From the NCBI GenBank assembly GCA_930367205.1, contig OV884011.1:172619226-172683225 (forward strand): 64,000 nt of DNA, given 5' to 3'. Positions 26,401-38,697 of the stretch are shown in pieces. The translations under genes were made by a program, and so were the position numbers. Under the pieces are notes generated by a model, which worked only from the letters and a program-made list of their open reading frames with translations, was not told where the DNA came from and made no database searches. How positions within the stretch are numbered: the stretch's first letter is position 1; each line of letters begins with the position of its first letter. Source of the stretch: Acanthosoma haemorrhoidale (Eukaryota > Arthropoda > Insecta > Hemiptera > Acanthosomatidae).

Positions 26401-27605
26401 GGATAGAAGAAAATTAGTTTTTAATAACGATACCATCCTTTTGAAGTCTTTGATCGAACTCACGACCAAACCACTTACGAGGAAATTTGAAATATCAAGA
26501 TTAAGATTTAACATCACAGATTACATAAAGCGCCAAGTCTTAGAGTAATCATTACCACATAAGTTCCCCTTATGATTGTACTTTTGATCTTCTAGGAAGA
26601 ATAAAATTAAAAATATAGAAGTTTAAAGTGAGCGCATTGTTAGCCATGAGTATGCTTTAGCATACATTTATGAAAAATTACAAAAATAATAAATGATAAG
26701 TCTTTGTCCGGGAACATAATTGATATAATGTTATATGGGTTCGAACCCGACATGTGAATGTAATGTCAAATTATAACTAATATTAAGAGATTTCGCGAGG
26801 TGAAAGCTGAAAGGCATTAAGAGACTGCTATCAGATACAGATGGTACATATGGGTGCTTCGAAGAGCCTAAATGGATCCAGATGATTCTTTTATGGGTCC
26901 TTATAAACGCAGATTCAACAGCAGGTTACAAACCTTCTTTTTTCGTACTTACTTGTGTCAACATGGCGTGAAAGAATATTCCTTCACGCAGAATGATCAT
27001 AAAGAAAAGGCCTTCTCCTTAAGGGGGGGGGGTATCTGGGCCCAACAGAACAACATAAAAGCAACGGACGATGCAGTCAAAGCCACTTCCTTTTATTTTT
27101 CCCCACATCCTATTTTTATAAGTTTGAGAGCTAAGAAAAAAAAAAACCAAAGCCACTTCGTTTTGGGACTATGCTACAAGACGGATCTGGTCTCATTATC
27201 ATTTGACAACATAGTTGTATTACGTAATAAATAGTTTCATTGACATCTAGTAGGATCACGGTAATCCTTTCATAATTGTATTCATATAATTAATCATTTT
27301 TCATAAAAACAGTCTTAATAAAATATATTGTGTACACGATTCTATTTGATATAATTGTAATCTTTTCATTTTGATCGCCACAATAATCAATTAATTAAAC
27401 TGAATTATATGACTTATATGATTTTATTAGTAATGCTTGACAATAATAAATCATGTCACATAAAATTCATCTTATTTGAAATCTAATAATCATTTCATTG
27501 CATCATATTTATTATTTATTGATCTCATTTCATAACGAATCATTCCATTCCAGCCATGACATTTATTATTGCATCAATTAGTCAGTATTTGTTTCATATA
27601 CGTAT
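26401..27605. other. Non-genic AT-rich stretch
   Basis: Contains a 120-codon open frame at 26872-27234 (plus) that includes a run of 10 G and a run of A, has no recognisable motif and is probably chance. The rest is very AT-rich. Confidence 0.5.
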
Positions 27606-28268
27606 CTCCTTTTCCACATATCACACTAAGCATAAATATTGTAGCACAATTAAATAATTGCAGATAATACAATTACTATAAAAAATTAATTTATTGAATA
27701 GAAGTCCCAAGAATGTGTTGCATAATTGTAAAAAAGCTGTTCTATGTTTTAAACGAAAAGTCTTTATACTATTGTTTAAACAAGTTAAAAACTTTATTAT
27801 GATGAAATTACAATCTACCTTTACTTAATAGGCAATAAATAATTGAGATAAGTGTTTTCAATCATACAATATTTACAAACAGCCCAGGGGCCCCCCCCAA
27901 GTCCACACGGTTGTTGCCTCCCTCGCAAGCGAAAGAGGAAGCGGAGTCTTGGGAAGTCTCCCACGCTCCCCAACCAGCCACGCCACCGGATACGAGCCAG
28001 TGGAGGCTGACGAAGAGCGCGAGAGCCACATACGCTCAGGACATGATTGGAGAAACTGGCCATTGCCAGGACTCCCACTGTTGCGCATTTATAGTAGGTC
28101 ACGAGGCTAGTGCCGTTTTAGTCTCCGACGAGATTTATAGGGATGAGTGGAGCATTGCAATGACTGTGCTAGGGAATCAGGGTGGTTGGATAGGTTACTA
28201 TGGAATTTTATGAACTTAGAAGGGATGAGTTCAATAATATAGGGTATATTCAGATCATTGTGAAGGGT

Positions 28269-28784
28269 TTAGTTGCTGACGTAATAAGGGGCATTTACTA
28301 TTGCTCTCAGGACTTTTAATTGAAAGTATTGGATGCGCTTGATATTCGACATTTTTGCTATCCCCCATAGCTCTATTCCGTATGTCCAGATTGGCATAGG
28401 TATAACTTTGTAAATAAGTAGTTTATTTTCTATTGAGAGATGGGATGTCCTTCGAAGTAGTCTGTACAGTTGTCCAAAGCGTCTGTTTAGTTCTTGTCTT
28501 TTTAGCCTCGTGTGTGGGTTCCATGTCAGTCTTTTGTCGAGATGGAAGCCTAAATATCTTACTGTCTCAGACACGGGAAGGGGAATCGAATTGAAAAAGA
28601 CTAGCGGACAGGACTTGCGGCAGAGGGTAAAGTTTATGTGGGAACATCTTGCTTCATTGACCTTGATTCGCCATTGGTTGCACCAATACTCGATCTCATC
28701 AAGGTGTTTTTGAAGTTTTTGGCATGCTATATCAGGGTCTGAGTGGGATGATAAGACTGCAGTGTCATCTGCAAATCTGGCCAA
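28269..28784 (-). pseudogene. Jockey RT C-terminal half (copy C)
   Basis: An open segment of 171 codons begins at the RT catalytic motif ARFADDTAVLSS (FADD codons 28764-28775), continues through YLGFHLDKRLTW and ends with the KRIQYFQLKVLRAIVNAPYY region typical of the RT-ORF C-terminal part of Jockey-clade LINEs. The codon at 28784 is an internal methionine, not a start. Upstream sequence is broken by a 20-bp duplication and a deletion. Remnant coding for the final RRLKR-type tail lies below 28269 in broken frames. Confidence 0.85.
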
Positions 28785-28949
28785 GAAGGTATTGGGGATA
28801 AAGAGGACATCAGCAGTGTATATTTACGAACAGAAGTGTATATTATTTAGAGGATGGGAGAACACCGCCCTGTGGAACTCCTGCTTTTATGGGATAGTGG
28901 TTAGAATATTCTAAATTCTAAAGAAAGGTGAGGTGTCAAAATATGGGTA

Positions 28950-29684
28950 AGATGCAGAGCAAATTCCTCAACCCTCTCGCCATCCGAAGCCGCCCAGGAC
29001 CCGTCCGTTATCACGACCAAGTGGGTGTGAAACAGGATGATACTTTAGGATTTTTTTAGTTACATTCCACAGAGAGTTAATTATGTTAGAAAGAGAGGAG
29101 AGGTGGGAATTGAAGGAATCGGAACGGCAGGACGCCAATTGCCGCTTCACCAATCTGCAGTCTAAGCAATCAGCAGGATGTCGGGATCTTTGCCATACTG
29201 TTTTGAAACGGCGTTTGGATAGGATTAGGTCTTTGAGATGCTGAGGTAAACGATTATGATTGTGGATTTCCGGGTGACGATGCCTCCCAAGCCGACCTCT
29301 GGACCAGGGTAGTGAAAGAATGCACTGCATCGTCTAGTTCTTGGGATTTTTTCAGGGACACTTTGAGGTCAATGGAACCTGTAAGAAGCTGGTGGAAGTG
29401 GTCCCAATCGACTGGGCCCCTAATAAATGAAGGAGGAGGTAGTTTGTGAATTGGTCTTAGGGAAATGGTTAATAATAAAGGGCTATGATCGGAGGAGAGG
29501 TCATCGAGGCGCTTGAGTGAATAGTTTAGTGTTCCTAAACTATTGTAGAAGAAGAAGTCTAGGAGATCAGGATTTCGGTTGGGATCTGTTGGCCAATAGG
29601 TGGCTGTGTCAGGAGAGATCGTGGAGCAATGCTTCTGTGCGAATGCAGACAGCAAAGCAAGTCCGCGTGTATTCGTGGATATTT
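28950..29684 (-). pseudogene. Jockey endonuclease C-terminus and EN-RT linker (copy C)
   Basis: Two overlapping open frames (29254-29655 and 28968-29330) together carry the end of an APE-type endonuclease, with RNPDLLDFF followed by the conserved SDHSPLLLTI, and then the linker leading to RT (HLKDLILSKRRFKTVW, SLWNVTKKILKYHP). A frameshift near 29260-29330 separates them. Without the N-terminal half the endonuclease would be inactive. The same linker is found in copy D. Confidence 0.8.
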
Positions 29685-31325
29685 TTTAAACACAAATATA
29701 TTTTGGGACATAAAACAAATAGTATATTAGTTAATAAAACCTGTATTTTAGAATGATGTTTTCACGTTATTGCTTTTGAAATTCCCTCCATAAAATGAAA
29801 AATATGCGACTAATCCTGACCTGTGTGATCACGAGTAGGTGGGTAACTTAAAAGGTAAGGTAATTAGTTGTTTAAGTTTAGATTTTGGAAATAGAAGTGG
29901 AAATAGGAAAAAATCCAAATTTCCTTGTACTAATTTCGTATAGATAAGAACACGGTGCAAACTACCCATTGGCTAACAAGGAGGAAACAACAGGAATAAG
30001 GGAACAACCAAAAAAAATATAGGAGGATAAACCTACAAAATATTTACATGCAATCCTGTAAATAAATAAATTCTTGCTGTGTTTGAATAAAAAAAAAGTA
30101 ATAAAAACAATTAAATTATAAGAGAACTAATAATGTGGTGATTTAAACAAAAGCAGTTAATATGTGGAATAAAAATCGACTGTTTAGTTTCATTATATAA
30201 CACCTCACTCGATATTTTTGGATACACTGATTGTTTAAGATTCCTATTTTTGTTATTTTCTTTATTATTTTGAGATGTTATTATAATGAATATTATGTAT
30301 TTTTTTTTTCAAAATAATTAATCAATTAGTTTGTCATGAATTGGTGCTAAAATTCTCTCCTAAATAATATTTAATTCTTCAGCGATGTTTAAAATTACAG
30401 TTCATCCTAGAACACCCTCTACAAAAAATATCTGTCATTATACTTTTATATTTAACAAGCCATCATCTAAATGGGATAATATGTTATTCATACGAATTTG
30501 TTGTTATGCATCCATGACAAGTAGGTTTGTTATGTTATACTTAAACATTAACGCTTGGTAGTACCTGCGCTAATCTAATACAAGTTGAACTATCCTAGGC
30601 CAAGTATGGAGCCTGTAGAATTGATTAGAATATTGATATTAAATAAGTAGTGTCATCTTAACAAAGTGGTCTGGTGTATTCGAGACAAAAATAGCTACTC
30701 AATATGCGCCCTGACGCACTTTGCATGGGACATGAGCCGGAGCAGATATCGCAAACACTTGCCATGCCAGAAGAGTGGCATCTCTAATTTATCATTGGGT
30801 TGATAGGATTGGTGTCCTAGTGATTTGTTAAACTCAGTAAAACAAGATTGGTTTAAGATAGTTTTGTTAATCATTATTTTGTTTTCTATTTAGGTGTAAA
30901 ACCTTGTAGTAGCTAAAATATTGTCGCTAAGCCAGAAAATAATGATTTTACTTTCTATGTTCAATTTGAGTAGTATATTGCAACATAGAATACTACTGAC
31001 AGCTTTTGGTCAAAAGAAGTAAAAATACAAGTAATAGAATATATCAGAAATTGGCTTTGTCAATCTTTAATATACTCTTACATATTATATATCCTTAGAT
31101 TCGCTAATGTTTTTGTTTTATGTGGTAAGAAACAAGGAGTAGACATAACGGATTTAATATTGGAATAAATCAGTATCAAATAAACGTTGTTATGAAATTA
31201 CCCTGATTCACTTAAATGGGAATGACAGGTAAGACTTTTGTATTCATTTTTGTCTAAAGGTTTTTCCTTTGTTAGTGTTTGGGAAGAATTGCGAAGTTTC
31301 TTAGATTAAATTCATAAAGGAATTC

Positions 31326-33524
31326 TAATTCCTAGTCCTAGTCTTAATCCAACGGCATGATTAATTTTAGTTTTCGCAATTTTTTTTATTTACCTTAATG
31401 TTGTAATGCCTTTGATATTCCTGAGACAGGTGCTTAAGGAGAGGTCGACCACCTCGCTAGATCATGAACAAGAGGAAGGTGTGATGAACGTATGAACTCT
31501 AGCAAGGCAAGACCAGCAGCATTTTAAGCAGTACACATAAACTGGGTCACGGTTAAAATAATTATACAATGCAACAAGCCCAGGTAATGGGGTTCACCGT
31601 CGAATTACGACCAGTAGAAGTTCAATGTTGAGGTTTATTAAGCCGGAAGTTATCTCTACTCCATTTTGCAAGTGGTCCTGAGTTCCACTGTTTTCCGCCT
31701 CTAAGTGTTGACTGTTTTATAGCTACGATTCGTCTGTGACATCTACAGGTTTGTGCCAAGTCACTCCATTCCACCGGTAGCGCACATTCCCGCTCGTGCG
31801 CTTGCCATTGTAATTCCCCTAGGCAGCTACCATTACTAGATGGTGCGTCTGTGTTAGGTGTCAAATAGACGATAAGGCACATCACAACCTCCTTAACTCG
31901 ACATTAGTCGATTTAGTAATGGACAGTGTAGCGACCGCTAACTACATAAGTTAAATCACCCTATACTCTAGTGCATATATATTTCTTAGCAAAAGTAAAA
32001 TAACATGAACTAAATGTATTATAATTAAATGTGAATCATTGTAAAAGTGTAAGATATAAAAGATGGAAGCAAAACAGTCATAAACGAGAAAGGGTTGCCA
32101 GCTGGCAGTCATAAACAGTCAGGTACCCTCCGGCCTAAGAGCCAGGTGGGCAAGGGTACCACGGGTCATAAACATAACAACCCTTGTACAGCCACTACCC
32201 CCCAGGGGTAAGGGGTCAGGTAATCGGGCGGCGGTCACATTTCCTCACGACAGGTGTGAAAATCAACGCCGACCTAGGCCCTTCCCCCCCCCCCCCCAGT
32301 AGATAGCATACTTAAGCCAGGGCCCTGTTAGTCAGTATCCTCATCAGCCTCTGAGGCCTTTACTCGGTGACACCTTACGCGAGGGCTTCTGGCCCTGGAA
32401 GTCAGTCTCTTAGACTCCTTGCCAGTCTCCTTGCAGACTCTCTGGCGACCTGTACCTGTGACGCTTGCTTGGTTTCCGCTCGGACTCTGAAAACTTGCCT
32501 TATTTTTTACGAAACCTCTGTACCTCTTCTCTTGAACATAGTGCATTGTCGGGGCACATGGCCACAGGGCTAGCGTGATCAGGCACCTCCTAGTGACGAC
32601 CCGACAGACAGCATTTCGATATACTATGTAAATCTTTGCACTGTTTGGTACAAGGAGCCAGCAACCCCTGCTATATTACATGAGAACCAAGTACAGACAT
32701 AGAGTTAAAAAATAATAAATTTGACGAAAACCTAGGAACAAATTTTCTCACCCTAAGCCGATCCTCTAACAAACCTATCCACTCTACTAGTGCCGGAGTG
32801 AAATTAGTTTTTTTGATCCAACAGTTTACTGAAAACAGATTATACCGTCAAACTGACAATTTGTATTGCGAAATTGTCAAAAGTAAAGGGTTGTTTTGGA
32901 GAAGATCATAGCTCATTAACCGTTTAAAAACAAGTTCTACATATTAATTGGTCTCCAGCTACTTCACAGAGATAATTTTATTAATTAAATACCCCCCCCC
33001 GTTTCACTAATGAAATGTCAGTTTCACACCCTCTGTTTACTATGGAGATGAGACCGGTGTGGAAAATTCGTCTAATGAGTTTTCCAGGGCTAAAATGGAA
33101 GATAAGCCAGTTAAAAAAAAAGAAGTTTGTGATAACAAGTAATGAAGCTGAAACAAACTGTATTAAAATAAAAATTAGTAAACTAACTGTTATGAGTTTG
33201 ACGGAATATAAAATTGTCTTTATTATAATAAAAAAGTGAAAGGAAATAAGTTCAACTATACATATTTAAGTCGAGGATGAATAAATTCGCTGGAGCGAGA
33301 TAACAGGGGCTTGACCCTCCTCCTTGTGAAACGTCAGTTGCTTTTATGGTCTGGATTAAGGTTATATATAATGCACTTTTTCACTCCGTTAGTTATACTT
33401 TATTGTTTGCTAAACCTTTTCCATATTTTAACCGTTGTCTGCTAAACGGATAAAAGTGTGTAAATAATTCAATTTCTTTTTTAAGAATAATTACGAGTCG
33501 GTTGATGAATGATTAGCATTATGA
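31326..33524. other. Spacer of the long inverted repeat
   Basis: About 2.2 kb between the two arms, of different composition from them. An 87-codon minus frame at 31622-31885 and the GC-richer region 31900-32700 suggest an LTR-retrotransposon remnant. From about 32700 to 33524 the sequence is again AT-rich with nothing recognised. Confidence 0.5.
31927..32695 (+). repeat. Possible solo LTR in the spacer
   Basis: Starts with TGTAGCGACCGCTAAC. It contains a TATA-like atataaaagatgg (about 32055), a run of 14 C (32284-32297), and an arthropod initiator-like word TCAGT near 32334 followed by GC-rich sequence. Possible ends are tattaca (32679) or aagtaca (32695). Neither gives a clean target duplication, so this is tentative. 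A related-looking gtgaccgctaca word occurs near 36040. Confidence 0.3.
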
Positions 33525-35762
33525 AAATTATAATTAAAATTCCTCTATCTAAGAAACTTCGCAATTCTTCCCAAACACTAACAAAGGAAAAACCTTTGGA
33601 CAAAAATGAATACAATAGTCTGACCTGTCAATCCCATTTAAGTAAGGGTAATTTCATAACAACATTTATTCCCTATTATATACTGATTTATTCCCATATT
33701 AAATCCGCTATGTCTACTTCTTGTTTCTTTCCACATAAAACAATAACATTAGCAAATCTAAGGATATATAATATATAAAAGGATATTAAAGATTGACAAA
33801 GGAAATTTTTAATACATTCTATTGCTTGTATTTTTACTTCTTTTGACCAAAAGCAGTCAGTAGTAATGGCAATATACTACTCAAATCGAACATGAAAAGT
33901 AAAATCATTATTTTCTGGCTCAGCGACTATTTTTTAGCTACTTCAACAATGTTTCACATCTCAATAGAAAACAAAATAATGATTTACAAAACCACCTTAA
34001 AACCAATCTTGACTTACTGAGTTCAGCGAATCACTAGGACATCAAACGAGTTCAATCCTATCAACCCAAAGTGCTTAGAAAATAGTAAACACCCCATTTC
34101 ACGTCACCAATAAAACCCTATAATTTGAGATCGTATTAATAAATAGTGATTTTAAAATAACAAAAACAATTTTAAGTGCTCCGTTTTATCAAGTATCGCT
34201 AATATGAGAGAACAACTATCACATCTAATAATGTTTTGATGGATGGACGTTTAATTTTTAAACGTTTATATGAGAATTCGATTATTAGATGAATATAATA
34301 TTCTATGAAGAAAGGGCGTTATGATACAAGGAATGTTTCTCAGTTGCGACTAGAAGGAGAAATAGTTTGAGGATAGTGACAAGTGTAATATAGGAAGGGG
34401 GGGGGCAGAGGAAGGACGCTCAAAATTAGAGCTGCCACTCTTCTGACATGGCGGGTGTTTGCAATATCTGCTCCGGCTCATGTCCCATGCAAAGTGCGTC
34501 AGGGCGCATATTGAGTAGCTATTTTTGCCACAAATACACCAGACCACTTTGTTAAGATGAGACTACTTATTTAATATCAATATTCTAATCAATTCTACCG
34601 GGTCCATACTTGGCCTAGGATAGTTAAATCTAAGTATAACATAACCAACCTACTTGTCATGGATGCATAACAACATATTCGTATGAATAACATATTATCC
34701 CATTTAGATGATGGCTTGTTAAATATAAAAGTATAATGACAGATATTTTTTGTAGAGGCTGTTCTAGGATGAACTGTAATTTTGAAACATCGCTGAAGAA
34801 TTAAATATTATTTAGGAGAGAGTTTTAGCACCGATTCATGAAAAACTAATTAACTAATTATTTTGAAAAAAAAATACATAATATTCATTATAATAACATC
34901 TCAAAATAATAAAGAAAATAACAAAAATAGGAATCTTAAACAATCAGTGTATCCAAAAATATCGAGTGAGGTGTTATATAATGAATCTAAACAGTCGAAT
35001 TTTATTCCACATATTAACAGCTTTTGTTTAAATCACCACATTATCAGTTCTCTTATAATTTTATTGTTTTTATTATTTTTTTTGTATTCAAGCACAGTAA
35101 GAATTTATTTATTTACAGGATCGCAGGTAAATATTTTGTAGGTTTATCATCCTATATTTTTTTTTGGTTGTTCCCTCATTCCTGTTCTTTCCTCCTTGTT
35201 AGCCAATGGGTAGTTTGCACCGTGTTCTTATCTATACAAAACAAGTACAAGGAAATTTGGGGTAAAATCGAAATTTAAACAATTAATTACCTTACCTCCT
35301 AAGTAACCCACCTACTCGTGAACACACAAGTCAGGATTAGTCACATAGTTTTCATTTTATGGAGGGAATTTCAAAAGCAATAACGTGAAAACTTCATTTA
35401 TTAATTTAAAAATACAGCTTTTATAGTATGTTTAAATTAATATAAAATATAAAACACCCATTCACACACCCAAGCCTACTTTAATAGTTTGTTTTAGGTT
35501 ATATTCGCGTGTTTAAAAAGTAGAATAAAGATTTTTCGTTTAAAACATAGAGCAGCTTTTTTATAATTTTTCAAAAACATTCTTCGGACTTCTATTCAAT
35601 TAATTACTTTTTATTATAATAATTTTATTACCTGCTATTTTTTTTTCTTTCAAAGCCCCATTAAATTTACCAATAATTATAGATCTTCAGGCGAATCTAT
35701 CCTGCTATTATTTAATTGTTCAACAATATTTGTGCATAGTGTGATATGTGGAAAAGGTGAGA
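33525..35762 (-). repeat. Right arm of the long inverted repeat
   Basis: Reverse complement of 27606-31325 without the Jockey insertion; the empty LINE target lies near 35510-35520. It carries its own extra sequence at about 34090-34430, including a run of 9 G at 34397-34405, that is absent from the left arm. No coding content is recognised: open frames of 65-92 codons are low-complexity Lys/Asn/Phe-rich chance frames. Confidence 0.85.
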
Positions 35763-35963
35763 GAAACGTTACTCCTGTTGTTTCATTAAAGCACACTAGC
35801 AACTTTAGCAGTGAGCAAGCAACTAAAATAATTTAGCTAAATTAGAGCGTAGCCCAGGGAAGAGGGATGTTTTTCTTGGCCGGGCAAAAGGACAATGTTT
35901 GTGTATCAAAAACGAAGGTCGCCGTTCGTACCAGGCTCATGAATATATGTATTTCGGCATGAA

Positions 35964-35995
35964 TATACATACATACATACATACATACATACATA
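35964..35995. repeat. (CATA)n microsatellite
   Basis: About eight perfect four-base units. Confidence 0.9.
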
Positions 35996-36212
35996 ATGTG
36001 TTGTCTTGAGTGAGCGACTCCAATTAGACACGGTAGGGGCTGATTGCAGTGACCGCTACATCACTCAACGGGGGCACTCACATCGTATTTCACAGGAGGT
36101 TGCCTTTATTGTTAAAAATAGTATTATTAACACGAAATGATTTAATTGCAGTTCCAAGGATTAGAGAGCTCATATTGTGATGATCTCTAATTGTAATTTT
36201 ATTAAAAATAAA

Positions 36213-36359
36213 CTGTGGATTTGGGAGGTCTCTGGGCTGTCTGTAAGTATTGTATGAATGAGCGAGTGAATGATGAACTGTAAATATGGTATGAATGAGA
36301 TCATTTATCTGTATTATTATTGCCTTATAAAAGGCAGATTGTAATTATTGCACAATAAA
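36213..36359 (+). mobile_element. Jockey 3'-end fragment with 12-bp target duplication
   Basis: A 147-bp piece of the family 3' UTR, from tgtggatttgggagg to the terminal aaggcagattgtaatt and cacaataa. It is flanked by attaaaaataaa at 36201-36212 and 36360-36371. Such short 5'-truncated copies show that the family 3' end alone is retroposed. Confidence 0.85.
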
Positions 36360-38372
36360 ATTAAAAATAAATAAACCATTAAACAAATACCTCACAGGTA
36401 TATAGAACAAAATACCAACAGACCTATAAACGAACACGATCGAACCTGTTTGAAAATAGAGCAATTAAATGATTAAAGGTTATTAATAAACGTTTTTGAA
36501 ACATAATGATTTGATTTAATTTATCCTAATTTTTATTAATAGCTTTTAATTGTTTTTCACGATACTCTTACCCGTCTGTAATATATCAGATTCATTACGA
36601 AATTGATTGGTCAGAAACTCATATTTTGAATACATTTCAAACAGTGAGTTAAGAAATGGATTTTTTCGTTTTTTGTACTTCCCATTTATCATCATAATCT
36701 AAGTTATTTATTTTAATGAACTTTTGGAAAACCTTTTGTGAGCACAGCAATATTTACAAAGAACTAAACTGATGGAACTCATTACCATAAATTCACAAAA
36801 ACATTTTAAGGTTCAACAAAGTTAAATTTCTCTAGAAGGTTAAAAATGTACGCTCATTAAAGTAATTAGTTTCATACAACAATGTTATACATTGTAATTG
36901 AGAATTTTTTGGTTCTTTGAAATGAATTTAATTCGGGTATCAATTACGAAATGAACTCTTCGTTCCAGGAGTAATCCTGACAATATTAATTACGGAGACT
37001 TCACTGTGGGCATGGTCAGCTCTGGTTTCTTCCCAAATCTCTTGTCTCCATGCATATTACTTTGTTTCCTTTCTATATAGTTATAATAAAGTTATAGTAA
37101 TAATATTAAATAATAACATTACAAAAATAACATCCTTTATATTTAATTAGAAGACATCTGATGTCCCTTATTCAGGAACAGCTGGAACTGACTTTGCGTA
37201 AACGTACTAATGACAACGCATCATTTTAGAGAGATGTGAAATAATTACGTTTTCAAATGAATGCAGAGAAGAGGCAAATATATTTTCAAAGCGGATAAGT
37301 CCCGTGGAATCCCATGAGTTTTCCTGAAATACAATGAGTTGCATAACTCATAGGTTAAGTTGCAAACTGAGATCCCATCTATAAAAAAATTATGTTTTCT
37401 TAAGTTATAATTAAAATATAACGATCTGATTACGAGAAGAAAGGTTCAAATGTTACTTGAACCTGAGAAGTCGCCGGTTTGATTCCCATGGCCCATTAGC
37501 AATTTTTTATTTCTCACTAGACCTACATGGCTTCGATGGTTACGTTGACTAACTGCTGAGAGGAAAAAGCAGTTTGTATTTTGTATAAATCGAAAATCGA
37601 TCCAACCCTGAGGGATTTCTGTTTTTTATTACCTTTTTGGTGGTGTGGTTGAAAAATAACAATGCATCTGCAATTAACTCTACTTCATTGAAAATAATAG
37701 CACTGTATATTAAAATTTGAGGTATGACAATATATATAAAAGAGCAAAACTAAACAGCTAAAAAACTAAATAACTTTATATGGTCAAGCACTGTTTTAGC
37801 CTAAAAAAAATCATATTTTTTTATACCTTTTTATACCTGCTTATTATACCTAATAAAATACGGGGCGATCGTAAGCCATCAAAAGTTTGTATGTTATACG
37901 ATATTATTAGTAAAAATTATTCAGTAATTCTGAAATTTCCAAGGGACTTTCCACAACACCTTGACTAGTGTTGCGTACTATTGTTTTTTCTAATTTTACG
38001 TTCTGATTTATTCCCGTAATTTCCGAAACATTAAATGCGATAACGCCACAAATAATGATATAAAAAATACAAAGCTATATAATTAGGTTGTGATTTTTTA
38101 TTCTTTAAAAAATCAATTTGCAATTACTAAGATCAATTAATACATTAAATTAAGCGGTTTTTTTATCCTTAATCTCAAGATGTTTTCTGAAATTTCTCGA
38201 AGAGTTCCTCGATTAATTCCCTATATTGGTTACAAAGTAAGGTAGGCATGTCTACACAGGTGTTTTATTTTTATGATTTTTTTTTCAATTACTTACATGC
38301 TTTTCATGCCCAATCATTACCTAAGATTTAAGCACCATTTCGACTCCTATAAACAGCCTCATAACACGTTAT

Positions 38373-38510
38373 TGTTGTAACCCTGATTTGTAACCACTGT
38401 TGTAACCTACTCCTGTTGTGTATAGTTAGTGATCAAGGTTAAGCAATGTGATGATGTTGAATAAACGTTTATTCAGTAATGGTGTTAAATACTTTATCGA
38501 AAACCCAACG
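38373..38510 (+). repeat. 5' LTR of Gypsy element
   Basis: Begins TGTTGTAACCCTG and ends close to cgaaaacccaac. The following attggtgacgatg is the probable primer-binding site. A near-perfect tgtaaccactgttgtaac internal repeat lies at the start. The exact 3' boundary is uncertain by a few bases. Confidence 0.75.
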
Positions 38511-38697
38511 ATTGGTGACGATGTAAAAAGAGGTAAAGTTAAAATGATATAAGCCAGACTAAACAGTGACGGTTCAGGATCTATCCAGTACAAACATACC
38601 TGCTTTGAAGGCGTGTTGGACTACTGTGAGTTACAATCTTAATTATCATCCATATTATATCATTTGTTTTATTATTATTTTATACATCAGTCAAAAT

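Larger units (their letters stand above)
27783..29684 (-). mobile_element. Jockey-type LINE copy C, internally deleted, inserted in inverted-repeat arm
   Basis: Flanked by tttaaaca at 27775-27782 and 29685-29692. The opposite inverted-repeat arm has an empty site with one tttaaaca in the corresponding place, which supports the boundaries. On the minus strand the order is: end of the endonuclease domain (SSDHSPLLLTI), EN-RT linker, an abrupt junction near 28918 where most of RT is missing, then RT from AGVPQGG and FADD to the C-terminus, then the 3' UTR. A 20-bp duplication at 28816-28835 is shared with copy B. Non-functional. Confidence 0.9.
27606..31325 (+). repeat. Left arm of a long inverted repeat
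   Basis: Sequence from about 27606 to 31325, excluding the Jockey insertion at 27783-29684, is the reverse complement of 33525-35762. The outer edge begins near ctccttttccacatatcac, and the inner edge ends near gaagtttcttagat. Identity is very high in places: 30440-30547 differs from its partner by only about two bases. Elsewhere there are indels, including about 40 bp unique to this arm near 30545-30590. No coding content is visible apart from the LINE. Confidence 0.85.
35763..38372. other. Non-genic stretch
   Basis: AT-rich sequence holding a (CATA)n microsatellite, a small Jockey 3' fragment with a clear target duplication, and nothing else I can support. Confidence 0.55.

Noticed and set aside
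26730..26760. ggttcgaaccc, a perfect B-box-like word
   Set aside because: No A box or cloverleaf stems around it, so not a tRNA.
26872..27234. 120-codon plus frame
   Set aside because: Contains homopolymer-derived Gly and Lys runs, no recognisable motif, and no supporting context.
31622..31885. 87-codon minus frame in the inverted-repeat spacer
   Set aside because: Balanced composition but no recognisable domain; possibly a retroelement remnant.
37440..37500. ggtttgattccc, a B-box-like word
   Set aside because: No A box or acceptor stem found.
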